NCBI GenBank assembly: GCA_964423505.1
Contig: CAYREX010000007.1
Coordinates: 60,828 to 124,827, forward strand
DNA from: CAYREX01 sp964423505
GTDB taxonomy: Bacteria > Fermentibacterota > Fermentibacteria > Fermentibacterales > JCC-6
DNA length: 64,000 nt
Reading direction: 5' to 3'
Positions within the stretch are counted from its first letter, which is position 1. Every line of letters starts with the position of its first letter. Both the position numbers and the translations under genes were made by a program. A model generated the notes under the pieces. That model was given only the letters and a program-made list of their open reading frames with translations, had not been told where the DNA came from and ran no database searches. Shown here piece by piece: positions 44,372 through 52,037 of the stretch.

Positions 44372-44865
44372 GCCAGGGCCCCCCTCTCCCTGGCCGAGGA
44401 CAGCCACGAGCCGAGGGCGAGGCCGAGCCAGCCCAGCGCGGTGGTGACCAGGGCGCGGCTGAGGGCGATGAGGAGCCCCTGCGGAAGGCCGGCTCCCACG
44501 GGTCTGGAGGCGAGAAGGACGAAGACGCCGTCCGATACCACCACCGCCGAGGCGACGGCGGCAAGCAGGTAGACCCTCTCCTCGCCGGCGGAGCTGCCCA
44601 TTATCAGGAAGCTGGCACGGAGCCCCAGCAGCAGGGCCAGGGATGAAGCGCCGGGGGGCTGGTGGAGAAGGAGGTCCAGAGCGAGCCCGGCCCAGAAGGC
44701 GCCGTCTACTCCCCAGGCGGCGCCGTGGTTCTCGCTGAGGTAGAGCAGGAGCAGCGGAAGCAGCGAAGGTGTGAACCAGCCTCTGCCCGGGGCGAGCTCT
44801 ATGATGAACTGCGCGATGACCGCCGCCCCCAGTATGAGGAGGCGTCCCCACGGCAGGTGCCTCAC
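44368..44865 (-). CDS. mreD: Rod-shape-determining protein MreD
   Basis: MreD is the small polytopic protein of the rod complex. The 165-residue product has five hydrophobic segments and a helix-loop pattern typical of MreD (LLPLLLLYLSENHGAAWGVD, then FWAGLALDLLLHQPPGAS). Sequence conservation in the family is low, and the call rests on topology, size and position between mreC and the PBP2 gene. The start GTG 44865 lies one base after the mreC stop. Confidence 0.85.
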   Translation of the reverse strand: MRHLPWGRLLILGAAVIAQFIIELAPGRGWFTPSLLPLLLLYLSENHGAAWGVDGAFWAGLALDLLLHQPPGASSLALLLGLRASFLIMGSSAGEERVYLLAAVASAVVVSDGVFVLLASRPVGAGLPQGLLIALSRALVTTALGWLGLALGSWLSSARERGALA

Positions 44866-44866
44866 G

Positions 44867-45640
44867 TCAGCCCTCCGCCGGCAGGAGTATAAGGAGCTCC
44901 CCGACCCTGCTGAAGTCCACGGCCGGGTCGACGCTGAGCTCCCTGGCAAGGCCCGGCTCTCCTTCGCTCATCCCGGAGACGTGCCCGACCAGCAGGCCGT
45001 CCGGGTAGACGCCACCGAACCTCGACGTCAGCACCTGGTCCCCGACCGATGCCCGGGCCGACACGTCCACGTAGACCAGCCTCAGCTCTCCGTCCGGCTC
45101 CGACCGCAGGATGCCGGTGGCTCCGGAGGGCCAGGTGACGCAGCTCACCTGGACGGCAGGGCTGGTGATGGGGAGCACCTCGCTCGTGACCTCGGAGACG
45201 GAGCTTACCACCCCCACGAGACCGGCGGCGGAGAGGCAGGCGGACCCGGCGGTCACTCCGTCCTCCTCTCCCCGGTCGACGACCATCGTCCCCGACACCA
45301 GGCCCTCCGAGCGGTAGAGGACCCTCGCCGGGAGCGCCTCCCTCTCTCCGGTCCTGGTCATGCCCAGGAGCGTCCTGTACCGGTCAGCCTTCATGACCTC
45401 CTCGCGGAGAACCGCGTTCTCGAGGACCAGCTGGATGAGGTCGGCCCTCAGCTCATCCTCGCTCCGCTCGGAGGACCGTCCGTAGAACACCTCGGAGAAC
45501 CTGGCGCCCAGCCAGCTCCCGAGCCCGCCGAGCAGCGGCGGGCCGAGCAGGAGGAGGGCCAAGGAGGCGACCAGGTAGACCTGGAGCCTCCGGCCCCTGC
45601 CAGTCAGGGGTTGCCTGCCGCCGGCTCCGTGAGTGGGCAT
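44867..45640 (-). CDS. mreC: Rod-shape-determining protein MreC
   Basis: MreC is a single-pass periplasmic protein that organises the elongasome. The 257-residue product has an N-terminal membrane helix (about residues 20-42), a coiled coil (DELRADLIQLVLENAVLREE), and the beta-domain with ARVLYRSEGLVSGTMVVDRG and GDQVLTSRFGGVYPDGLLVG. These match MreC in order. The start ATG 45640 is 2 bp from the mreB stop. Confidence 0.94.
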   Translation of the reverse strand: MPTHGAGGRQPLTGRGRRLQVYLVASLALLLLGPPLLGGLGSWLGARFSEVFYGRSSERSEDELRADLIQLVLENAVLREEVMKADRYRTLLGMTRTGEREALPARVLYRSEGLVSGTMVVDRGEEDGVTAGSACLSAAGLVGVVSSVSEVTSEVLPITSPAVQVSCVTWPSGATGILRSEPDGELRLVYVDVSARASVGDQVLTSRFGGVYPDGLLVGHVSGMSEGEPGLARELSVDPAVDFSRVGELLILLPAEG

Positions 45641-45642
45641 GT

Positions 45643-46686
45643 CTACTTGATCAGGAGGCCGCGGTAGGCGTAGATGTCCTCGAGCACGAGACCGGCGCCC
45701 AGTACGGTGCATGAGAGAGGGTTGTCGGCCACCCTGATGGGCAGCCCCGTCTCCGCCATGAGGAGACGGTCGAGCCCGCGGAGCAGGGCTCCTCCTCCGG
45801 TCATGACTATCCCCCGCTCGACGATGTCGCTGGCGAGCTCCGGCGGCGTCTTCTCGAGACCGTGCCTTATCGCTTCGACTATCGTGCCAACCACTTCCTT
45901 CAGGGCTTTCCTGGCATCCTCCGACGAGATCCCGTAGGTCTGGGGTATGCCGTTCACGAAATCGAGGCCGCTGACGCTTATCTGCCTGTCGTCCTCCTCG
46001 AGGACGGTACCCAGCTCCAGCTTGACCCTCTCGGAGGTCCGCTCGCCCACGAGGAGGCTGTAGGTCTTCTTCAGGTATGCGGCAATGGCCTCGTCCAGCT
46101 CGTCGCCACCCACGCGGATGGAGTTGTTGGCCGCGATCGACGAGAGGCTGATTACGGCTATCTCGGTCGTCCCGCCGCCGATGTCGACTACCATGTTCCC
46201 TGCCGCGCCGTCGACCGGCAGGCCGACGCCCACCGCGGAGGCAAGCGGCTCCGGTATGAGAAGCACCTCGCGGGCGCCGGCCCTCTCGAGCGCCGTCCTT
46301 ACCGCGGAGACCTCCACCTCGGTTATGCCGCTGGGGACGCAGACCAGCACCCTCGGCCTCATGGAGAAGCGCTTCGTCTGGGCCATCCTGAAGAACTCGC
46401 GCAGCATGGCCATGGTTGCCGTGGCGTTGGTTATGACACCGTCCTTGAGGGGCCTGACGGCTTCCAGGTTCGTGCCGGTCCTGCCGAGCATGGCCTTCGC
46501 GTCCCGGCCGACGGCCACTACCTCGCCGGTCTCGCTGTCTATCGCAACGACGCTCGGCTGCTCGAGCACTATGCCCCTGCCCTGTACGTAGACGAGCGTG
46601 TTGGCGGTGCCGAGGTCGATGGCCATGGCGGCGGAGAGCAGGCTGCCCGACCGCCTTCCCATCAGCTTCTCCAGCAAACCCCTCAC
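45643..46686 (-). CDS. mreB: Rod-shape-determining protein MreB
   Basis: MreB is the bacterial actin that guides lateral wall growth. The 347-residue protein has the actin-fold motifs: phosphate 1 IDLGTANTLVYV, AVGRDAKAMLGRTG, connecting VPSGITEVE, phosphate 2 NMVVDIGGGTTEIAVISL and adenosine loop IVMTGGGALLRGLD. The start is GTG 46686 with GGAGG 7 nt upstream. It is the first gene of the mreBCD-mrdA-rodA operon and has a clear promoter just upstream. Confidence 0.98.
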   Translation of the reverse strand: MRGLLEKLMGRRSGSLLSAAMAIDLGTANTLVYVQGRGIVLEQPSVVAIDSETGEVVAVGRDAKAMLGRTGTNLEAVRPLKDGVITNATATMAMLREFFRMAQTKRFSMRPRVLVCVPSGITEVEVSAVRTALERAGAREVLLIPEPLASAVGVGLPVDGAAGNMVVDIGGGTTEIAVISLSSIAANNSIRVGGDELDEAIAAYLKKTYSLLVGERTSERVKLELGTVLEEDDRQISVSGLDFVNGIPQTYGISSEDARKALKEVVGTIVEAIRHGLEKTPPELASDIVERGIVMTGGGALLRGLDRLLMAETGLPIRVADNPLSCTVLGAGLVLEDIYAYRGLLIK

Positions 46687-46724
46687 TGAAACTCCTCCAG
46701 GCGTGTGAACTGCAGGGCTGGGGT

Positions 46725-46753
46725 TGAATAGTAAACATGAGCGGCAACGTCAA
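46725..46753 (-). promoter_or_regulatory. Predicted promoter of the mreB operon
   Basis: On the minus strand, TTGACG (46753-46748) and TATTCA (46730-46725) are 17 bp apart, about 40 bases before the mreB start. The hexamers are identical to those before tRNA-Val. A small CCCC-TTA-GGGG hairpin just upstream (46754-46767) may end the previous transcript. Confidence 0.6.
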
Positions 46754-46822
46754 CTCCCCTAAGGGGGTACTTGCCTTGGATACGTTCACGGAGGGTATCT
46801 GCGGCGTTCCGGGGCGTAGCAG

Positions 46823-47671
46823 CTACCTCTGGGGGACCTTCCAGGCCGGCCCCCACATCGGCGGGGCGGAGAGGGTGTCAACGGGGACCGGCACGGCCAG
46901 GGACCATATACCTTCCCAGGGTACCGCGTCGGCGTCCAGGGATGTTAACTGCATCTCGACGCCGGTCCCCATCAGCTCCATCTCCCATTTCCAGGGCCAT
47001 CTGCGGTACTCGTCGTGAGGTGAGCTGCTGCTAACGCGCAGCTCTCCCCCGGGCCAGTAAACACCTCGCGGAAAGAAGGCGCCGTAGGGCAGGTCGACCA
47101 CCAGGAGCGAGTCGGGAGCTCCCCTGGAGAGGGTCCACCTTACCAGTCCCTCCCCGGGCAAGGGATCGGCTCCCTCCAGGAGCTCCCACGGAGCGAGCCG
47201 CAGGGGAAAGCCGGTCCTGAGCAGGAAGACGGCATCCACCGGTCCTATGCCCCCGCCTCCCAGGGGCAGCAGTCCCTCGACGAAGAAGGCCTCCCCCTCG
47301 TCCGGCATGTAGGCCATCAGCCCCGTGGAGTCCGCCATCACGGAGAGAACCGGCCCCCCGCCGGGGCCGTAGAAGTCTCCGCGAAGGAGCCCGGCCGAGC
47401 TCCCCCAGAGGACGAAGGGGCCGTTTGCCACCAGGCTCTCCCCGGTGAGCCTGGCCCGGCCCCGCATCTGGAAGCAGTCCAGGTTCTCCCAGCCGAACGA
47501 TATCCTGCCGGAGTAGAGCTCCGCGGAGCCGATCAGCTCCTCCGCGGTTCGTCCCGGGCCGCAACCGGCGGAGAACAGCGTGAGCTGGATGACGATGGAG
47601 GCGGAGAGCCCGCGGGCGATCGATCGCCGGAATCGCCTACTCGCCGGCCGCGACTCCGTAGCGCTCCTCAA
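46823..47671 (-). CDS. Putative lipoprotein of unknown function
   Basis: The product of up to 282 residues has an N-terminal signal ending in a lipobox (LTLFSAGC), so Cys near residue 37 would be lipidated. The rest is beta-rich, with WENLDCFQMRGRARLTG and later VLSVMADSTGLMAYMPDEGE. This layout resembles LolB/DUF4292-like lipoprotein carriers, but no clear match is claimed. The only early start in frame is TTG 47671, which lacks a good ribosome-binding site, so the exact N-terminus is uncertain. It overlaps the preceding small gene by 35 bp. Confidence 0.65.
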   Translation of the reverse strand: MRSATESRPASRRFRRSIARGLSASIVIQLTLFSAGCGPGRTAEELIGSAELYSGRISFGWENLDCFQMRGRARLTGESLVANGPFVLWGSSAGLLRGDFYGPGGGPVLSVMADSTGLMAYMPDEGEAFFVEGLLPLGGGGIGPVDAVFLLRTGFPLRLAPWELLEGADPLPGEGLVRWTLSRGAPDSLLVVDLPYGAFFPRGVYWPGGELRVSSSSPHDEYRRWPWKWEMELMGTGVEMQLTSLDADAVPWEGIWSLAVPVPVDTLSAPPMWGPAWKVPQR

Positions 47672-47849
47672 GGGCGGCGATCCTCCGGTCGTACTCGAGC
47701 TCGAGGCCGTAGCGCTCCCGCCTGGCCATGAGGGACTCGTGCCCGGGCACCTTCTCGAGCAGCCTGTCTATCATGTGGAGCGCCTTCTCCCTCTCCCCGT
47801 TGCGGGCCTCCTGGTCTATCTTTCGTATAAGATCACTGAGCTTCGCCAT
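47637..47849 (-). CDS. Small helical protein of unknown function
   Basis: The 70-residue product (MAKLSDLIRKIDQEARNGER at the start) is all-helical and charged, with a TPR-like half repeat (KALHMIDRLLEKVPGHESLM). No family is recognised. ATG 47849 is preferred, with GGGAGG 10 nt upstream; a GTG at 47867 would add six residues. It overlaps the end of the PHP phosphoesterase gene by 17 bp and the next gene at its 3' end. Confidence 0.6.
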   Translation of the reverse strand: MAKLSDLIRKIDQEARNGEREKALHMIDRLLEKVPGHESLMARRERYGLELEYDRRIAALEERYGVAAGE

Positions 47850-48756
47850 GCGCTTCAGACCTCCCACCGATACGATCTCTGCATATGCTCAGGAAATCAC
47901 CGACCATGCCCTCGGTCACCGTGAAGCCGTTGCCGTCACCGCCGAGGGGAGTGCCGTCCTTCTTCCAGCCGTGGAAGTCCGTTCCACCGGTCACGAAGAT
48001 GCCCATTCGCCTCGCGGCGCCCAGGAGCCAGGCGGTCAGCTCCTCACCGTGCTTCGGGTAGAAAGCCTCTATCCCGGCCAGCCCCATGCCGGTCATGGAC
48101 GAGAGGAAGACGAACAGCCGGTCCCTCTCCATCGGGATATACGCCGGATGGGCCATCACGGGAAGCCCGCCGGCGGAGCGCAGCATCTTCACGGCGTCCG
48201 CGATATCCAGCCTGTCCCGCTCCACGTAGGCCGGCTTGCCCCGGGCCAGATACCTGTCGAAGGCCTCCTGGGACCCGGAGACGTAGCCGGACTCCACCAG
48301 TGCGGCCGCTATGTGCGGCCTCCCCACCAGCTCGCCCCCGGCTATCTCCCTCACCCGGTCGAGGGATATCTCCACGCCGACGGCGGAGAGCCTGGCCAGT
48401 ATCTCCGGGTTCCGGCGCTCGCGTCCCTTCTGGACCCTCTCCAGGGCTCGACCCAGCTCGGTCCCGGTGGACATGAGACGCTCCAGGGGGACTCCGGGGA
48501 AGTAGCCCAGGAGGTGCGCGGAGCCGCCCTCGGGCAGGTCGGTGCTCAGCTCTACGCCGGGCACCAGGGTCATACCGTGCTCCTCCGCGGCCTCCATGCC
48601 CTCCGGAAGGCCATCCAGGGTGTCGTGATCGGTTATGGCCATGCACGATATGCCCCTCGATCGGGCCAGCTCCACCAGCTCCGACGGGGTCAGGCTCCCG
48701 TCGGACGCGGTACTGTGGATGTGCAGGTCCGTGCGTCGTCTCGCGCTCATATCCAT
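47833..48756 (-). CDS. PHP-domain phosphoesterase (RNase AM/TrpH-like)
   Basis: This 307-residue protein has the PHP motifs: TDLHIHSTASDGSLTP near residue 9, AITDHDTLDGL, PGVELST, then VGRPHIAAALVE and VMAHPAYI, and the closing GGTDFHGWKKDGTPLG. Its E. coli relative (RNase AM, YciV) trims 5' ends of RNA and cleaves 3',5'-bisnucleotides. The metal-binding His and Asp residues are in place. The exact substrate is inferred. Its promoter must lie in the 78-bp divergent gap before the plus-strand nucleotidyltransferase gene. Confidence 0.9.
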   Translation of the reverse strand: MDMSARRRTDLHIHSTASDGSLTPSELVELARSRGISCMAITDHDTLDGLPEGMEAAEEHGMTLVPGVELSTDLPEGGSAHLLGYFPGVPLERLMSTGTELGRALERVQKGRERRNPEILARLSAVGVEISLDRVREIAGGELVGRPHIAAALVESGYVSGSQEAFDRYLARGKPAYVERDRLDIADAVKMLRSAGGLPVMAHPAYIPMERDRLFVFLSSMTGMGLAGIEAFYPKHGEELTAWLLGAARRMGIFVTGGTDFHGWKKDGTPLGGDGNGFTVTEGMVGDFLSICRDRIGGRSEAHGEAQ

Positions 48757-48834
48757 CTGCGGGTGTCCCTTCTCCAGGAAGGATGAATATTACCCGGGAA
48801 GGGACCCTATGCAAGAACCGGGATCGGCTGCGAT

Positions 48835-49725
48835 ATGAAGAGGCGGAGATATCCCTCCTTCCCACCCGAGCCGCTACCGTACCCTTCAAGGGGAAAAGCA
48901 CCCGGGCCGCGGCAGAGGCTGGCCGCCGCCGCGGAGTGGACCAGGCGCCATGAGAGCTTCTCGCAGGTGCTGGAGACACTGGTGGAGCGCGGTCTCTCGG
49001 TCATGGCCTGGAAGGGTCTGGACAGCGCCCTCTCACTCTATCCGGAACCGTGGATGCGGCCGATGAGCGACATAGACCTCCTTGTCCCCGCAGAGGGTAC
49101 TGAAGCCTTGATAACGGCTTTCGAGGACAACGGCTGGAGCGTCGCACCGGACAGGTACCTGTTCGACTCCGGACTCGTGTCGCAGCTCAAGCTGACCAGG
49201 TGGGACCTGCTGGTGGAGATCCACACCCACGTCATCTACTACCCCCGGATACTCCCGCATGCGCTCCCGGTGCGTCTTTTCGACGGGGAGCGGCCGAGGA
49301 CGCTGACCCCGGGGCTACTGGCACCGGGCTGGGTCTCGGCCATGGTGCTGTCGCTGCTGCACCAGTGCCAGCAGACCTTCTCCCGGTGGTACTGGTGGGT
49401 CGACCTCGCGCTGCTCTCGCGGAAGCTGACCGAGCGCTCCCTGTGGCCGGAAGCCGTGGCATCGGCGGCCGGCACCGGCATGGCCGGCTCCATGTCCGCT
49501 CTACTGGATGTAGTGGCCGGCATGCCGGAGGCAAGGGTGCCGGCGTGGGTGCCCGGGATGCTGGCCGGGCGGGCGGACCGGCGCTCGGAGAGGATCATGG
49601 CCGCGATCCGCCGGGGCGGCGGCCGGCCGACTCTGCTCTGCGTCCTGGGGACCGGCGCGGGAAGCGGTTCAGGCCTTATATTCCACAAGCTGGCCAGGCT
49701 GGTCCTGACCGGCCGCACCAGGTAG
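48835..49725 (+). CDS. Nucleotidyltransferase family protein (PF14907-like)
   Basis: This 296-residue protein has the segment MAWKGLDSALSLYPEP followed by RPMSDIDLLVP near residues 57-82. That matches uncharacterised nucleotidyltransferases of the NTP_transf_5 group, where the Asp pair of DID binds metal. The remainder is helical. The substrate is unknown; relatives often lie in polysaccharide or modification clusters. A Pro-rich, basic N-terminus may not all be translated, since the next ATG is internal. It is followed 36 bp later by an HD phosphohydrolase. Confidence 0.72.
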   Translation: MKRRRYPSFPPEPLPYPSRGKAPGPRQRLAAAAEWTRRHESFSQVLETLVERGLSVMAWKGLDSALSLYPEPWMRPMSDIDLLVPAEGTEALITAFEDNGWSVAPDRYLFDSGLVSQLKLTRWDLLVEIHTHVIYYPRILPHALPVRLFDGERPRTLTPGLLAPGWVSAMVLSLLHQCQQTFSRWYWWVDLALLSRKLTERSLWPEAVASAAGTGMAGSMSALLDVVAGMPEARVPAWVPGMLAGRADRRSERIMAAIRRGGGRPTLLCVLGTGAGSGSGLIFHKLARLVLTGRTR

Positions 49726-49761
49726 GACGAGCACCCCACCACACGAGAGGGAAGACGAAGC

Positions 49762-51105
49762 ATGGCTCCGCGAAAGGTGATGTACGTCCGGGACCCGGTC
49801 CACGGCAACCTGAGGCTCTCCTCGCTGCAGGAGGAGCTCCTGAAGACCGTGGAGGTCCAGAGGCTCAGCTTCGTCCACCAGCTCGGGATGACTTTCCAGA
49901 GCTACCCCGGTGCGCACTGCATGAGGCTGTCGCATGCGCTGGGGGTCTCGCACGTGGCCACCCTCATAGGAAGGCACGTGCTCGACCAGGTGGACTGGCT
50001 GGACGGCCACGACACCGAGATGATGATCCGCACCGTGCAGGCCGCCGGCATGCTCCATGACATCGGTCACACCCCCTGGTCCCACACCCTGGAGCCTCTC
50101 TATCTGGAGGTCACCGGGGGAGACCACATGGACCTGGTCTCGGACCTGGTGACGGGCAGGGCCGAGATGCCCCTGCCCGGCTCGGGCAGGATACCCTCCA
50201 TCCTCGGCGACCACGAGGTCGACCCGGAGCGGGTGGCGGCTCTCATAAACAGCGAGTACACGGGGCACAGGCTCCTGCAGCAGATGATATTCGGCGAGGT
50301 GGACGCCGACATGCTGGACTACCTGCAGAGGGACTTCCACTTCACCGGGGTCTCGTACGGACACATCGACATGGAGCGCATCATCACCACCATGACGGTA
50401 GCCGACGGGGAGATCGTCTTCCTGATAAAGGGCCTGGAGGCGGTCAGGGACTTCCTCTTCGCCAGGATGCAGATGTACTCCAGCGTCTACCTCCACCGCA
50501 AGACGAGGATAGTCGACCAGATGCTCCTGCACGCCGCCAGGAGGAGCATGCTCGGCCTCGGGGAGCTGGAGCTGTTCTGGGTGATGACCGACGACGAGGT
50601 GCTCAGCTTCCTTGCCAAGGAGTCTGCCGACGAGTGGGTGCGGGAGATGGCCTGGAGGGTGAAGTACCGCCAGAAGCTCTTCTCGCAGGTCTTTAGGGTG
50701 GACGCCGCAACGCTGGATGCAAGCGCCAGGGCCTTCCTGGAGCAGGTGTGGTCCGCGGGCGACTCCGTGGCGGACAACGCCTCGGCGCTGGCCGGCTCAA
50801 TCGCCGAGGCCGCCGGGGTGGACCGGAGATACGTGCTGGTGGACCTGCCCCTGGAGGCGGTAAGGGTCTCGGAGGAGCGCTTCGACAAGCTGGGGATAAA
50901 GTTCCTCCGGAAGGACGGCACCGTCTGCGACATGGAGGAGGTCGACCCGGCCTTTGCGGAGTACGTCGGTCGAGCGCTGCCCAACAGAAGCTATCTCACG
51001 GTGAGCTGCTGCCCGGACATCAAGCCGGCCGTCAGGAGAGCCTGCGAGGAGATCTTCCACAGGGCCGCGATGCCGCTCTTCCCCGACAGGGACAACAGCC
51101 CCTGA
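49762..51105 (+). CDS. HD-domain phosphohydrolase (COG1078-like)
   Basis: This 447-residue protein has the HD phosphohydrolase pattern: DPVHGNLRLSSLQEELL near the start, then MRLSHALGVSHVA and MLHDIGHTPWSHTLEP (the HD pair), and GEVDADMLDYLQRDFHFTG. Family members are dGTPase-like or nucleotide phosphohydrolases. Length and motif order fit COG1078 proteins such as B. subtilis YwfO. It ends 4 bp from the convergent patatin gene, and no terminator is visible between them. Confidence 0.9.
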   Translation: MAPRKVMYVRDPVHGNLRLSSLQEELLKTVEVQRLSFVHQLGMTFQSYPGAHCMRLSHALGVSHVATLIGRHVLDQVDWLDGHDTEMMIRTVQAAGMLHDIGHTPWSHTLEPLYLEVTGGDHMDLVSDLVTGRAEMPLPGSGRIPSILGDHEVDPERVAALINSEYTGHRLLQQMIFGEVDADMLDYLQRDFHFTGVSYGHIDMERIITTMTVADGEIVFLIKGLEAVRDFLFARMQMYSSVYLHRKTRIVDQMLLHAARRSMLGLGELELFWVMTDDEVLSFLAKESADEWVREMAWRVKYRQKLFSQVFRVDAATLDASARAFLEQVWSAGDSVADNASALAGSIAEAAGVDRRYVLVDLPLEAVRVSEERFDKLGIKFLRKDGTVCDMEEVDPAFAEYVGRALPNRSYLTVSCCPDIKPAVRRACEEIFHRAAMPLFPDRDNSP

Positions 51106-51109
51106 GAGC

Positions 51110-52018
51110 CTATCGGCCTTCGAGGCCGTAGCTCGAGATCAGCTCCTCCACTACGGGGCCCGCTGCCTCGGCGCCCCTGGCGATCAGCTCCTCGGCCCTG
51201 TGGAACTCGGTGCCTATGAAGTCCGAGAGCTCCGGTCTGATGACCAGGTCCGGGGCGTCGAGCTCTCTCCGGGCACGTGCCAGCGCCCGGCCCATGATGG
51301 CCAACGCCGTCTCGGCGACGTCCCTCAGGCTCTCCGGGGAACTCTCGCTGCCATCGCCCAGCAGCTCCTCCGCCTTCCGCAGCAGCCGGGATACCCCGCT
51401 ATCCCCTTCGTCCCCGCGCGAGGGGAGGGAGTCCACCAGGTCGACCGCAAGCACCGGGTCTGCGCCCAGCCGCCTCACCGCCCTGACCGGCACCGGGTCG
51501 ACTATCCCGCCGTCGAGCATCCAGCGGTCTCCGTGCTTCCACGGCCTGAGGACCACGGGGACCGATACGCTCGCGCGGATCGCCGAGGCCAGCTCTCCGG
51601 TATCGATGAAGACCGGGTCCCCGCTCTCCAGCGAGGTTGCGACGCACGCGAACGGTATCTCGGTGTCCTCGAAGCGCGTATCGCCGAACCAGTCCCTCAG
51701 CATATCGTAGAGCTTCCTGCCGGCCAGCAGCCCTCCCCTGCCGAGTATGGCCGGGTCGGTCTGCGCGAGAACGTCCTTCACATCAGTGTCCATGAAGAAG
51801 TCCCGCCCCTCGGCGAGGCGGCCTGTTGCCAGAAGGGCCCCGACGACGGCGCCCATGCTGGTCCCGGCCGCGAACGACACCTGCAGGTCCATGTCCCGCA
51901 GCGTCTCCAGGACCCCCACGTGGGCGATGCCCCGCGCCGCTCCGCTTCCGAGGGCGATGCCTAGCCCGCCCCCCCTTCCCGCATCTTCTCCGGCTCCGCC
52001 TGATACTCTCATCGGCAT
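51110..52018 (-). CDS. Patatin-like phospholipase
   Basis: This is a serine acyl hydrolase. The 302-residue product has the oxyanion-hole GSGAARGIAHVGVLE near residue 20, the nucleophile elbow GTSMGAVVGAL and the DGG/A motif as LDGGIVDPVPV with the catalytic Asp. All parts of the Ser-Asp dyad are present. It resembles RssA/YlbK-type patatins, whose lipid substrate is unknown. The start is set at ATG 52018, with an AAGG upstream; a GTG at 52066 would overlap the sensor gene. Confidence 0.9.
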   Translation of the reverse strand: MPMRVSGGAGEDAGRGGGLGIALGSGAARGIAHVGVLETLRDMDLQVSFAAGTSMGAVVGALLATGRLAEGRDFFMDTDVKDVLAQTDPAILGRGGLLAGRKLYDMLRDWFGDTRFEDTEIPFACVATSLESGDPVFIDTGELASAIRASVSVPVVLRPWKHGDRWMLDGGIVDPVPVRAVRRLGADPVLAVDLVDSLPSRGDEGDSGVSRLLRKAEELLGDGSESSPESLRDVAETALAIMGRALARARRELDAPDLVIRPELSDFIGTEFHRAEELIARGAEAAGPVVEELISSYGLEGR

Positions 52019-52037
52019 CCAGCCTTCCCGCTCCGGA

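Noticed and set aside
46754..46767. CCCC-TTA-GGGG hairpin upstream of mreB as a regulatory site
   Set aside because: It is only 4-5 bp and lies just outside the promoter; chance or a weak terminator is likelier.
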